Notes: generated from the letters alone by a model not told the origin. Counted from the first letter of the stretch, positions 24,376 to 36,895 are shown. The stretch is 64,000 nucleotides of DNA from Trematomus loennbergii (GCA_012861695.1 JAAOOA010000591.1:62001-126000); one strand, 5' to 3'. A program made the numbers and translations.

Positions 24376-25547
24376 CAGAGCTCTCATGCATACTTCTGAA
24401 CCCACAGCCTCATTCTTTAGTGCCCATTCATGACTGTTTGCTCATGGATCTTTTGTGGTTGTGGTGACCTCCTTTACTTTCCTGTTTATACGTCATTGAC
24501 TGCTGACTCCTTCTTCTCTCAACCATTCAGTAGATGACGCAATTGATCAAGAACTACTTCAGTAGAAAAAGTTATTTCCCTGCAATCTGATAGGCTAAAA
24601 ACAGGTCTTACTAGTCTGGTGAGGGCCACATTTAGGGCTCAAAGAAACTGACATGCGTAGAAAAACGTTGGTCTCATTTTGAACCTGAGAGTGCACAGAT
24701 ACATTTGACACTTGATTTGTTTTAATCCGGTAAAATAAGACATGATACAACATGAATAAAGCTGCTATCTTGGATATAAGGGAGCCAGGAGACATAACTC
24801 TTCTTGTTTGTGAGTGGAGAAAGCATTTCTACTGAGGGCATTTTTGAAGTTGTTGATCTGGTTTTATTCCACATAAAGTCTACAGCTGTCCCCTCTGTGT
24901 GCAGTTACGGTAGTTACAGGTGGAGGTATAATAGCTTACCTTCTGAGGCTGGTCTGAGGGTTTTTCATGGTCCCAGCTGCTTTTTTATTGGGACATTGGA
25001 TGCATTTATCCTATGAGTCTGTGACCTTTTCCTAACAAGACATCAGCAACATTGGAGGCAGACACATAAAGTTGCCGAAATGCAAGATGCTATATTTTGT
25101 GAAGACGCTTCTTTCCGTGTCCTCTGTTTTGGAGTGATCTTTTAAGAAAAACGACTTAAATGAACTTGTGTGCTGCACTAAAACCAGGGACTGTGGGTTT
25201 TGACTTAAATTGCAATAATATGTCAGTCAAGGATGATAAGTGGAAACCTCCTAACTTCACCTAGTAACAAAGTACTTCTGTTTTTTCCTCTTTGTGTAAA
25301 AGTGATGCAGAAACACGTTCTAGTAACTGGGCATATCGTGGGTGTGTGTGTGTTAATGGGTGTGAATGGGAAACCAGGTGCTGCTGTGCTTCTGTGCTCA
25401 TGCCTACGCAGGTTGTTGTTGCCCGTCAGCTTTGGTCTAGAGGAACTTAACGAGCCCAGCAGGAGCCGAACATCAAACACCCGCTAATGTGAGCGCTTGG
25501 TCGGATAGGACGACAAATGGGTACGGGTTACCTTCGAGACAACTAGA
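24376..25547. other. Intergenic, nothing recognised
   Basis: Overlapping short frames on both strands. No domain, splice pattern or known repeat recognised. Confidence 0.4.
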
Positions 25548-26735
25548 GGTGGGAGAAGTACTCAGATGTGGTACTTGAGTAAAAGTAGAAGTACTCAGAT
25601 CTTGTACTTGAGTAAAAGTAGAAGTACTCAGATCTTGTACTTGAGTAAAAGTAGAATTACTCAGATCTGTACTTGAGTAAAAGTAGAATTACTCAGATCT
25701 TGTCTTGAGTAAAAGTAGAAGTACTCAGATCTGGTACTTGAGTAAAAGTAGAAGTACTCAGATCTTGTACTTGAGTGAAAGTAGAAGTACTCAGATCTTG
25801 TACTTGAGTGAAAGTAGAAGTACTCAGATGTTGTACTTGAGTAAAAGTAGAAGTACTCAGATCTGGTACTTGAGTAAAAGTAGAAGTACTCAGATGTTGT
25901 ACTTGAGTAAAAGTAGAAGTACTCAGATCTTGTACTTGAGTAAAAGTAGAAGTACTCAGATCTTGTACTTGAGTAAAGTAGAAGTACTCAGATATTGTAC
26001 TTGAGTAAAAGTAGAAGTACTCAGACTTTGTACTTGAGTAAAAGTAGAAGTACTCAGATATTGTACTTGAGTAAAAGTAGAAGTACTCAGATCTTGTACT
26101 TGAGTAAAAGTAGAAGTACTCAGATATTGTACTTGAGTAAAAGTAGAAGTACTCAGATCTTGTACTTGAGTAAAGTAGAAGTACTCAGATCTTGTACTTG
26201 AGTAAAAGTAGAAGTACTCAGGTCTTGTACTTGAGTAAAAGTAGAAGTACTCAGATCTTGTACTTGAGTAAAAGTAGAAGTACCAGAGTGTAGGAATACT
26301 CTGTTACAGTAAAAAGTCCTGCATTCAAAATGTTCCTCAAGTAAAAGTAGTAAAGTATTCTCATCAAAATATAGTGAAAGTAGCGACAGTAAAAGTAGTC
26401 ATTGTGCAGATTGGTACATTTCAGAATAATATATGATATGTTTTATAATGATTGATCATGAAAGTATTCATCACTTCAATGTTGTACTTGGTGAAGGTGG
26501 GTTTAATTTGAATTACTTTACACTCTACTCGTTAGCTTAGCCTATCATAATGTATTATAATGTAGATTTATATTTTGTATTAAACCTAAATCTGCAAAGT
26601 AACTAGTAAATAAATATGTAAATAAATGTAATGGAGTACAAAGTAGTATAATGTGAAAATACTCAAGTATAGTTCAAGTATCTACGTTTCTTTTACTCAA
26701 GTGGAGTACTTGAGTAAATGTACTCGGTATGCTTC
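25548..26735 (+). mobile_element. AGTACTT-rich element (second type) with a 33-bp VNTR
   Basis: It starts GAGGTGGGAGAAGTACTC and ends near GTGGAGTACTTGAGTAAATG. The 5' half is a 33-bp tandem array (25555-26285). The 3' half has CTGTTACAGTAAAAAGTCC and TGTTTTATAATGATTGATC, typical of a widespread fish repeat. No coding frame is present. Confidence 0.65.
25555..26285 (+). repeat. 33-bp minisatellite (about 22 units)
   Basis: The unit contains GTACTTGAGTAAAAGTAG and AAGTACTCAGATCTT. AGTACTC and the near-complementary GTACTTGAGT in each unit can pair, so single strands could form repeated hairpins. Variants are GATCTG, GATGTT and GATATT at the junction. Confidence 0.95.
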
Positions 26736-27090
26736 TCAGGCCCTGCGTCCCCAAACCCAGGCCAGATATTTTTATGAGATGTTAAGAGGAAAACGGCTCT
26801 CTGGTTTACGGGGAGGCAATAAAATGTCAACTCTTTGACTGGTCAAAGCAGCAGCTTGTTAAAAAAAAAGAGAAAAGACTTTTGTTCGGTGAGGAACGAC
26901 AAAGGCAGATGGACAGAGACGTGATCTCAGGACATTTGTGCAAGAGGACGAGAAAGAGGTTTCCAATAGGACAAATAAAGAATGATTTTCAGGCATTTTC
27001 CTGAAGAGGGGACTACATTTAAACAGATGTGTGGTTTTTGTCAAAGTGTTCCATTTTAGTTTCCTTCAACTTTTACACATAGAGTTTAAA
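26736..27090. other. Intergenic, nothing recognised
   Basis: No gene or repeat recognised. Confidence 0.4.
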
Positions 27091-28932
27091 TTAAAGAGTC
27101 CTCTCCTGCTGATGTTCAGGTGTATATCAGTCTGTAGTGTCTCTACTTTAAAGAGTCCTCTCCTGCTGATGTTCAGGTGTATATCAGTAGGAGTGTCTTA
27201 CTTTAAAGAGTCCTCTCCTGCTGATGTTCAGGTGAATATCAGTATGTAGTGTCTCTACTTTAAAGAGTCCTCTCCTGCTGATGTTCAGGTGAATATCAGT
27301 ATGTAGTGTCTCTACTTTAAAGAGTCCTCTCCTGCTGTTCAGGTGTATATCAGTATGTAGTGTCTCTACTTTAAAGAGTCCTCTCCTGCTGATGTTCAGG
27401 TGTATATCAGTATGTAGTGTCTCTACTTTAAAGAGTCCTCTCCTGCTTATGTTCAGGTGTATATCAGTATGTAGTGTCTCTACTTTAAAGAGTCCTCTCC
27501 TGCTGATGTTCAGGTGTATATCAGTATATAGTGTCTCTACTTTAAAGAGTCCTCTCCTGCTTATGTTCAGGTGTATATCAGTATGTAGTGTCTCTACTTT
27601 AAAGAGTCCTCTCCTGCTGATGTTCAGGTGTATATCAGTATATAGTGTCTCTACTTTAAAGAGTCCTCTCCTGCTTATGTTCAGGTGTATATCAGTATGT
27701 AGTGTCTCTACTTTAAAGAGTCCTCACCTGCTGATGTTCAGGTGTATATCAGTATGTAGTGTCTCTACTTTAAAGAGTCCTCTCCTGCTTATGTTCAGGT
27801 GTATATCAGTATGTAGTGTCTCTACTTTAAAGAGTCCTCTCCTGCTGATGTTCAGGTGTATATCAGTATATAGTGTCTCTACTTTAAAGAGTCCTCTCCT
27901 GCTGATGTTCAGGTGTATATCAGTATGTAGCGTCTCTACTTTAAAGAGTCCTCTCCTGCTGATGTTCAGGTGTATATCAGTATGTAGGTCTCTACTTTAA
28001 AGAGTCCTCTCTGCTGATGTTCAGGTGTATATCAGTATGTAGCGTCTCTACTTTAAAGAGTCCCTCTCCTGCTGATGTTCAGGTGTATATCAGTATGTAT
28101 TGTCTCTACTTTAAAGAGTCCTCTCCTGCTGATGTTCAAGTGTATATCAGTATGTAGTGTCTCTACTTTAAAGAGTCCTCTCCTCCTGATGTTCAGGTGT
28201 ATATCAGTATGTAGCGTCTCTACTTTAAAGAGTCCTCTCCTGCTGATGTTCAGGTGTATATCAGTATGTAGTGTCTCTACTTTAAAGAGTCCTCTCCTGC
28301 TGATGTTCAGGTGTATATCAGTATGTAGCGTCTCTACTTTAAAGAGTCCTCTCCTGCTGATGTTCAGGTGTATATCAGTATGTAGTGTCTTACTTTAAAG
28401 AGTCCTCTCCTGCTGATGTTCAGGTGTATATCAGTATGTAGCGTCTCTACTTTAAAGAGTCCCTCTCCTGCTGATGTTCAGGTGTATATCAGTATGTATT
28501 GTCTCTACTTTAAAGAGTCCTCTCCTGCTGATGTTCAGTGTATATCAGTATGTAGTGTCTCTACTTTAAAGAGTCCTCTCCTCCTGATGTTCAGGTGTAT
28601 ATCAGTATGTATTGTCTCTACTTTAAAGAGTCCTCTCCTGCTGATGTTCAGGTGTATATCAGTATGTAGCGTCTCTACTTTAAAGAGTCCTCTCCTGCTG
28701 ATGTTCAGGTGTATATCAGTATGTAGCGTCTCTACTTTAAAGAGTCCTCTCCTGCTGATGTTCAGGTGTATATCAGTATGTGCCTCCTGCTTTAATGTTC
28801 AAAAAGCTCTCAGGAGTGCGAGTGATGTCACTGTGTTCCTGAACTTTGGGATGTTACCCTTTGCAGACCATTTACATGCACACAAACCCGTATAACACTA
28901 CAGGAAAGGGAAAAAAGCATAATTGGGCCTCT
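27091..28932 (-). mobile_element. Family F element with 57-bp array 3 (about 30 units)
   Basis: The right end has the family F 5' region in reverse (TTTGCAGACCATTTACATGC ... AATTGGGCCTCT) followed by TTAA at 28933-28936. The left is a 57-bp array from 27091 to about 28780, starting directly at TTAAAGAG. Alternating GCTTATG/GCTGATG and TATAGTG/TGTAGTG variants and a 399-bp repeat of the pattern show higher-order structure. Confidence 0.85.
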
Positions 28933-29516
28933 TTAATAACCCCAGCTTTGTTCAGGAAATCTTTGTTCCCTGCATTTATCCTCGTCAAACACTGCAGGTC
29001 GAGACGAGAAGGGAAGAATAAAAGGCTCAGGACTCACATTAAAGGTTTTGAGGAGTGAACTTTAATGGGGTTTGGATTGTCTTTGTTGGAGGTCGAACAT
29101 TTAATTACTTTACGAGACAAAAAGCACAACTAGAGCCGATCCTACATTCACTCAGCCAACTAAAAAGCCCCTCCAGCAGCTCAGTGTTACAGAGGGTCAT
29201 TACTTTTGACAAATGACACACATTCAGCTTTGTCAAAGGTTGGGGCGGTAAAGCTACCACATATTATTTCTCATCTCAGTCGAGAAGCCGTTTTCCTATC
29301 AAAGGGTTGTATTGTTCTAACTCTCTGATGAATGTCCGGCTCAGATCAGAGTTGCTCGCCAACAGATGGACGGAGAGACGGAGGTTCAGGTCCTAAAGGT
29401 TTCCCCGTGACGAAGAAGAAGGAGGAAGGAGGAAGGAGACAAAGTAGTGTGCTAACAGTCTGACCTCATGGCCACAAAGAGGGGGATTCGGGGGGGATTT
29501 GGGGTTACAGCCAACG
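28933..29516 (-). other. Downstream region and probable 3' UTR of the BNIP3-family gene
   Basis: On the minus strand the stop codon at 29517 is followed by about 410 nt with ATTAAA-type polyadenylation candidates at 29100-29105 and 29061-29066. No AATAAA was seen in this span. The real 3' end is unproven. Confidence 0.35.
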
Positions 29517-29565
29517 TCACAGCGTGCAGGTTGTGGATGCAGCCAATCTCTTTCCTATGTAGATC
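29517..29565 (-). CDS. BNIP3-family gene, exon 6 (C-terminus)
   Basis: After a TTTTTTTAG acceptor the exon reads IYIGKRLAASTTCTL and a TGA stop. With the last bases of exon 5 it gives GIYIGKRL, the end of the transmembrane anchor and the short lumenal tail of BNIP3/BNIP3L proteins, which sit in the outer mitochondrial membrane and recruit LC3 for mitophagy. The entry phase (one base completing GG) matches exon 5. Intron 5 is 2.2 kb and holds a SINE and a family E element, both with VNTRs. Confidence 0.85.
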
Positions 29566-29641
29566 CTAAAAAAAGAAAGCAATAAATCATAATTTTCCTC
29601 CAAACAGCAATGGTAGTTAGCATCTATAGCTTCAGCAGGCA

Positions 29642-30557
29642 AATGGTAAATGGACTGTACTTATATAGCGCTTTATCCAGTCTTTAAGACCCCTCAAAGC
29701 GCTATACATACTACATGTCATTCACACCCATTCATACAGAGCAGTGTACCTTACTCTAGGACCTAACATTCACACAGAGCAGTGTACCTTACTCTAGGAC
29801 CTAACATTCACACAGAGCAGTGTACCTTACTCTAGGAACTAACATTCACACAGAGCAGTGTATCTTACTCTAGGAACTAACATTCACACAGAGCAGTGTA
29901 CCTTACTCTAGGACCTAACATTCACACAGTGCAGTGTATCTTACTCTAGGACCTAACATTCACACAGAGCAGTGTACCTTACTCTAGGACCTAACATTCA
30001 CACAGTGCAGTGTATCTTACTCTAGGACCTAACATTCACACAGTGCAGTGTACCTTACTCTAGGACCTAACATTCACACAGAGCAGTGTACCTTACTCTA
30101 GGACCTAACATTCACACAGTGCAGTGTATCTTACTCTAGGACCTAACATTCACACAGTGCAGTGTATCTTACTCTAGGACCTAACATTCACACAGTGCAG
30201 TGTACCTTACTCTAGGACCTAACATTCACACAGAGCAGTGTACCTTACTCTAGGACCTAACATTCACACAGAGCAGTGTACCTTACTCTAGGAACTAACA
30301 TTCACACAGAGCAGTGTACCTTACTCTAGGAACTAACATTCACACAGAGCAGTGTACCTTACTCTAGGAACTAACATTCACACAGAGCAGTGTACCTTAC
30401 TCTAGGACCTAACATTCACACACGCCATCAAGAGCAACTCAGGGTTAAGTATCTTGCCCAAGGTTACATCGACATGTTGGCTGCACGGGCTGGATCGAAC
30501 CCACAACCTTCTGGTCGAAAGACGACCGTACTCCCTCGCAGCCACAGTCGCCCTATA
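29642..30557 (-). mobile_element. tRNA-derived SINE with an internal 38-bp VNTR
   Basis: Read on the minus strand, the head has GGGCGACTGTGGCTGCG and the B-box-like GGTTGTGGGTTCGATCC, then a body ATCTTGCCCAAGG in reverse, and the tail AGCGCTATATAAGTACAG with TCCATTTACC. Between body and tail lie about 18 tandem units (29735-30418). It lies in intron 5 of the BNIP3-family gene. Confidence 0.8.
29735..30418. repeat. 38-bp minisatellite inside the SINE (about 18 units)
   Basis: The unit contains ACCTAACATTCACACAG and AGCAGTGTACCTTACTCTAG. It varies at AGAGCA/AGTGCA, TACC/TATC and GGACC/GGAAC. The variants are interleaved, so local duplication of blocks is likely. Confidence 0.95.
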
Positions 30558-30607
30558 GGCCTGTGAAGCTGAGGATTTCCACATGTTTGCAGGTAAGCTA
30601 ATTCCAC

Positions 30608-31773
30608 CTTTGCATAGGGATGTCTCTTCTACATCAACATGTGTCCCCTCTTCTTCATGTCTCTTCTACATCAACATGTGTCCCCTCTTCTTCATGTGTC
30701 TTCTACATCAACATGTGTCCCCTCTTCTCATGTCTCTTCTACATCAACATGTGTCCCCTCTTCTTCATGTCTCTTCTACATCAACATGTGTCCCCTCTTC
30801 TCCATGTCTCTTCTACATCAACATGTGCCCCTCTTCTTCATGTCTCTTCTACATCAACATGTGTCCCCTCTTCTTCATGTCTCTTCTACATCAACATGTG
30901 TCCCCTCTTCCTCATGTCTCTTCTACATCAACATGTGTCCCCTCTTCTTCATGTCTCTTCTACATCAACATGTGTCCCCTCTTCTCATGTCTCTTCTACA
31001 TCAACATGTGTCCCCTCTCTTCATGTCTCTTCTACATCAACATGTGTCCCCTCTTCCTCATGTCTCTTCTACATCAAAATGTGTCCCCTCTTCTTCATGT
31101 CTCTTCTACATCAACATGTGTCCCCTCTTCTTCAGGTCTCTTCTACATCAACATGTGTCCCTCTTCTTCATGTCTCTTCTACATCAACGTGTCCCCTCTT
31201 CCTCATGTCTCTTCTACATCAACATGTGCCCCTCTTCTTCATGTCTCTTCTACATCAACATGTGTCCCCTCTTCTTCATGTCTCTTCTACATCAACATGT
31301 GTCCCCTCTTCTTCATGTCTCTTCTACATCAACATGTGTCCCCTCTGGGTAAAGAGACTCTGAAAGTTTCAGGAACAAGATTCTCTATCTTTTTCTCCTG
31401 ATCCATTTTTATAAAAACCTGTCTGAAAATGAGCTGATCAGATTTTGGCCACTTGATGAGTCATAACGATGTTTTGTCTTGTGTAACCATTAGCCAATCA
31501 GCACAAGGTAACCCCCCCCCCCCCACTTATCACCTGAATCTCCTCCTAGAGCACCATTGTGTTCTTTTTAACCAAATCTCTCTCAGAGGGGCGTGGGGAG
31601 GGGCTCCTTATTTTCATCTAAAGTAACAGACAGAGAATCAGCACTTTGGAAACAGAGGGGATTATGGGATGCTTGCAATGATCTGTTTGGTGTTTCAGCC
31701 AATCAGAGACAGGCTCTGTATATATCTGAGACCTATAATATATTGATGAAGAACAGTATACAACAGGGGACCT
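30608..31773 (+). mobile_element. TTAA-type MITE, family E copy 2, with subterminal VNTR
   Basis: This is the opposite orientation to 20412-21234. The right end CAGGGGACCT is followed by TTAA at 31774-31777. The left end is decayed (CACCTTTGCATAGGG). It keeps about 190 bp (31375-31565, including a run of C near 31510-31524) missing from copy 1. The VNTR is at 30622-31346. It lies in intron 5 of the BNIP3-family gene. Confidence 0.8.
30622..31346 (+). repeat. 37-bp minisatellite in family E copy 2 (about 20 units)
   Basis: Reverse complement of the unit at 20655-21215: TCTTCTACATCAACATGTG and TCCCCTCTTCTTCATG. Frequent one-base losses and a few substitutions (CAACGTG, ATCAAAATG). The long open frames here are artefacts. 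Confidence 0.95.
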
Positions 31774-31799
31774 TTAAAGTCAGTGAGTGCATGTCTCAC

Positions 31800-31945
31800 C
31801 CGACTCCCAGTGTGAGCAGGTGTGAAGCCAGCAGGGGGGAATGAGGATGAGGAGGACGTCGTAGGAGAAGATTCCTCTCTTCATCACCTCCGTCTTCCTC
31901 ACGCTGAAGGAGACCTGCTGCTTCGGGTGCTGAAACACAAACTCT
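31800..31945 (-). CDS. BNIP3-family gene, exon 5 (membrane-anchor exon, one-base frame break)
   Basis: After a CTGCAG acceptor the exon reads EFVFQHPKQQVSFSVRK, TEVMKRGIFSYDV, matching the conserved region before and into the anchor of BNIP3 and BNIP3L. As written, a run of six C shifts the frame, and translation continues into CWLHTCSHW and past the donor. In the frame one base away the same DNA reads LLASHLLTLGVG, which fits the family's SHLL..G.G helix. The exon is 146 nt where phases at both ends require 147, so one C is probably missing. In the matching frame the position usually alanine in the dimer motif (SHLLA) is threonine. The donor is GTGAG. Confidence 0.8.
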
Positions 31946-32219
31946 CTGCAGAAACAACGAGGATAGAAAAGAAACGATAAACAGTTAATGAGAACACAGG
32001 GGACAGGACTGAGCACTGAGAGACCCAAGATTAGAGGAACTACCTGTTCAATATTTTACTGCAGAAGATCAAGTGTGGCAGCTTGAGGAGATGCATTGTG
32101 TATCTCAACACTTACAAAGAATCCGTACACAGCTTGGAACATGCCGTCAAAACATGCATAAATAAATAAATGTTCTTACTGAAAGTCAAATGTTGTGACT
32201 TTAACACAGCTGCTCTTAC

Positions 32220-32293
32220 TTTGGTGCCATATTTTCAGGTCTACTGGACCAGTCCCACACCCAGTCAGTGTCTCCTCTCCGGTCAGCTTCCTC
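32220..32293 (-). CDS. BNIP3-family gene, exon 4
   Basis: The exon is 74 nt and reads EEADRRGDTDWVWDWSSRP, ENMAPK (last codon completed in exon 5). The DW..DWSSRPEN block is the most conserved cytosolic signature of BNIP3/BNIP3L. The acceptor is CTGCAG and the donor GTAAGA. It enters in phase 0 and leaves in phase 2, fitting exon 5. No defect. Confidence 0.9.
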
Positions 32294-32689
32294 CTGCAGA
32301 ATAAACACAGATGGTGAAGAGAAACAGTGTGTTGGAAAATAGTGAATGTACTCTTCCAATATCAGAGTCCACATGATAACAAAGGTATCCCAACTGTAGC
32401 TGTGAACATGACAGGATGTATGATTACCTAGAAGAGCATCAGGACTGTTTGAGGCATATGATAGCTATGTGATTAACATGATGATTCAGCCTCTATGGAG
32501 ATAGACATATGACAAGCATGCTCATTTCTGACGTGGAGCTAATCTGAAGTAAACATTGAATACTGCTTTCTATTCCTCCATCTTGTGACTGTGTAACTCC
32601 CTCTCTTGTATATCAGCATGTGAAGGACACTGTTCAGGAACTAGTTGATGCTCTTATGTGATGACTACTTCCATTCTGGAGAGTCAGGA

Positions 32690-33290
32690 TTTTGAGATTT
32701 TGAGTAAAAAGTCTGAATTTTGAGAAAAAGTCTGAATTTTGAGAAAAAGTCTGAATTTTGAGAAAAAGTCTGGATTTTGAGAAAAAGTCAGAATTTGAGA
32801 GAAAGTCAGAATTTTTAGATTTTTTAGAAAACGTCAGAATTTTTAGAAACGTCAGATTTGAGATTTGAGAAAAAGTCCGAATTTTGAGAGAAAGTCCGAA
32901 TTTTGAGAAAAAGTAAAAAAAATAATGATTTTAAGAAAAAAATCTGAATTTTGAGATTTTGAGAAAAAATACATAATTTTGAGAGAAAGTCAGAATTTTG
33001 AGATTTTGAGAGAAATGTCTGAATTTTGAGAAAAAGTCAGAATTTTGAGAGAAAGTCAGAATTTTTAGATTTTTTAGAAAACGTCAGAATTTTAGAAAAC
33101 GTCAGAATTTGAGATTTGAGAAAAGTCCGAATTTTTAGATTTTGAGAAAAAATACATAATTTGAGAGAAAGTAAAAAAAATAATGATTTAAGAAAAAATC
33201 TGAATTTTGAGATTTGAGAAAAAATACATAATTTTTAGAGAAAGTCCGAATTTTGAGAGAAAATCTGAATTTTTAGAGAAAACTCAGTGT
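32690..33290 (+). repeat. A-rich minisatellite in BNIP3-family intron 3
   Basis: Degenerate units of about 19 bp (TCTGAATTTTGAGAAAAAG, with GTCAGAATTTTTAGA variants) run for 600 bp. It is bounded by two direct copies of a 115-bp sequence (32572-32685 and 33308-33423). Confidence 0.85.
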
Positions 33291-33514
33291 TTTGTACATG
33301 ACAGGATGTATGATTCCTCCATATTGTGACTGTGTAACTCCCTCTCTTGATATCAGCATGTGAAGGACACTGTTCAGGAACTAGCTGATGCTCTGTGTGT
33401 GATGACTACTTCCATTCTGGAGAGGATCACAAATACATGGATCCTGAGGTTGAAGCTCAAGCCGGTGAGATTTTCTAACAGTGATTAAGAGTTATTCTTG
33501 TCAGGAATGAGTAC

Positions 33515-33594
33515 CTGTATGGTGATGCAGTCGCTGTCATGCTCACTGCGGGTCTGGGGGAACCAGGGGGGGTCGGAGTCCCCTCCTGGGGGGA
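33515..33594 (-). CDS. BNIP3-family gene, exon 3 (frame break in a C run)
   Basis: The acceptor is CCTCAG and the donor GTACTC. The family-like frame reads PGGDSDPPWFPQTRSEHDSD then CITIQ, an acidic/polar linker, and leaves in phase 0 into exon 4. The exon is 80 nt, but the phases of exons 2 and 4 need 79 or 82. The mismatch sits in the first codons, in a run of six C. This is either a sequencing error or a real indel. The linker is poorly conserved, so the call rests on splice sites, position and phase. Confidence 0.65.
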
Positions 33595-33823
33595 CTGAGG
33601 AAAATAAACAGATATTTACAATGTGGGTTTCCCATCAAGACGTGCACAAATGCTGTTAAAACAAACAAACACAGAGAAAATAAACACACATGGTGAAGAA
33701 CAAGCTGAGCGCAGAGTGAAACTCATTACTGTGGAAATGAGTCTTACGCCTCGCTGTGCCGCTCAGGCCCCTGACAACACAACAACACAACAAACAACAA
33801 CACAAACAAAGTGCAGCACTTAC

Positions 33824-33969
33824 CTGTCTCGACTCCTCTCACACTCCAGCTGCGCCTCCAGCAGGATCCTCTCCAGCTCCCCCTGCAGGGAGGAGGAGAA
33901 ACTGTCCTGAACCTGAGAGACTGTCCCTGCTGACGGCTGCCATCAGATCCTCCAGCTCCACCCAGGAGT
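33824..33969 (-). CDS. BNIP3-family gene, exon 2 (LIR motif; internal frame break)
   Basis: The first part reads DSWVELEDLMAAVSRDSLS. SWVEL is the LC3-interacting motif that lets BNIP3/BNIP3L recruit autophagosomes. The second part, one frame over, reads VQDSFSSSLQGELERILLEA and QLECERSRDR, matching the family's GDMEKILLDAQHES block. The switch lies around TCAGGTTCAGG (one extra or two missing bases). Read literally, the protein stops soon after. The acceptor has a long C-rich tract and the donor is GTAAGT. The start fits exon 1 (phase 1, codon G-AC = D). Confidence 0.8.
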
Positions 33970-34504
33970 CTGGGGGGGGGGGGGGGGACGAGAGGGAACA
34001 AGGTACAGTGAGAAGTGAGGAGGAAACAACACAAGGAAACAACGTTGTGTGTGTGCCATGCACCACAAAGCTGCATTGTGCCTGATGTATGGGGAGGTCA
34101 ACCATCTCTCTATAATTGAGCTTCTATCTATGTATCTATTTCTATGGACTTTTTACTTTTGCCTATACAACTGTGCAAACGTAAAAAAGTCACCCTCTTC
34201 ATTTTCAGTGATTTTACAGAAAGAGACTGGAGGTTTAGCGTCATAATAATCACGATCACAGTGAGTATGATTGGCTTCTTCCTGCAAATTACTTTGTCTA
34301 TTGCACCATTTGATGTCTTTCATGCTGAAGCTATTGTGCACATGACACGTAAAGCCTTTGAATCTTTGACGAGGAAACAACACAAGCAGTTTGTGATGAA
34401 GCTCAGGCAGTATTCGGGTGGTGCACATTAGTTAGTCTGTGATGAGGCAAAACGGAGTCATGATGAGGACAGTAAAACATCTGAAATAGTTTTTCTTTCT
34501 TTAA

Positions 34505-34989
34505 AAGTGGACCTATCATGTATTTGAATAATATAGTGTAGGACCATACCTATATAAGGCATATTTATACTTTTTTTTTTTCAAAATACCAAACAGATCA
34601 TGCATTTTAGCCATGCCTCATTTTGCTCAATTGAAAAATGTTAGCTCTGGTTTTGCGAGGGCTGATTCTGTGAGAACAGCACCACCTACAGGCCTGGCAT
34701 ATGTACTACAGCGTCTCCAGCGCTTTCGAACGGCAATGGCCGTGGCTGTCTCCTCCTGATTGGTGGAGTTGGCCCAATAGCCGTAGCGCCACCGTCCTGA
34801 CGTCAGGACAGTGTTCAAATCTGGATCAGTTTTTATCAGATCCGTTGCAGCCCCTTTTTTAGAGATTTGGGTATGGAGGAAAATAGAGAGGGTTGTGTTT
34901 TCTGACACTTGGTGAGTTCCCTGGAACACCGGGGACACATATCATGTTTAAAAGACGTACAAAAGTGCATTTTGCATGATAGGTCCCCT
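34505..34989 (+). mobile_element. TTAA-type MITE, family D copy 2
   Basis: TTAA at 34501-34504 and 34990-34993. The ends are AAGTGGACCTATCATG and GCATGATAGGTCCCCT. Nearly identical to 11262-11751 over the full length, suggesting recent activity. It lies in BNIP3-family intron 1. Confidence 0.9.
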
Positions 34990-35309
34990 TTAAATGGATC
35001 CTGCCAAATGATTGTTCCATTGTCTTATGAGTCTCTGTCAAAGAAGGTTGTTTCAAAGCAGGAATTGATAACCGAGCGATGCCAAAAGATGGGCCAGATG
35101 AATCAGCTGATACCTTGTTTACAGATGTTTATGTCAGCTGATAAGATATGTGAGTTCAGAAACAGTGTCACCGTTACTTAAAGTTTCTCAGAGCTCAGTA
35201 TTTATCTGGAGTCACAAGTCAAAGCATCTCATTTTTAAAGCTGACCGCAGCAGCTTCTGATGTCCCCCAATGACCCGTGAATCCTAATGAGGCTCAGACT
35301 GATGCAAGA

Positions 35310-35345
35310 AGGGAACTGCGTGTGTGTGCGTGTGTGTGTGTGTGT

Positions 35346-35384
<39 letters not shown>

Positions 35385-35456
35385 TCTCTCTCTCTGTGTC
35401 TGTGTCTCTCTCTCTCTGTGTGTGTGTCTCTGTGTGTGTCTCTGTGTGTGTCTCTC

Positions 35457-35507
<51 letters not shown>

Positions 35508-35578
35508 TGTGTGTGTCTCTCTCTCTTCTGTGTGTGTCTCTCTCTCTTTCTGTGTGTGTGTCTCTCTCTCTCTCTGTG
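35310..35578 (+). repeat. GT/TCTC compound microsatellite
   Basis: Alternating (GT)n and (TC)n blocks directly border the left end of the element at 35579. Confidence 0.95.
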
Positions 35579-36799
<1,221 letters not shown>

Positions 36800-36855
36800 C
36801 TGTGTGTCTCTCTCTCTGTCTGTCTGTGTGGTGTGTGTGTGTGTGTGTGGTGGTG

Positions 36856-36886
<31 letters not shown>

Positions 36887-36895
36887 TATTGGATG
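36800..36895 (+). repeat. GT/TC microsatellite, right flank of the element
   Basis: TCTCTCTCTCTGTCTG and GT repeats continue the composition seen left of 35579, so the element seems to have inserted into one microsatellite. Confidence 0.7.

Noticed and set aside
33900..33930. A 30-bp intron within BNIP3-family exon 2 (between CTCTCAG and CCCTGCAG)
   Set aside because: It would restore the frame-like blocks, but 30 bp is too short for vertebrate splicing; a small indel is simpler.
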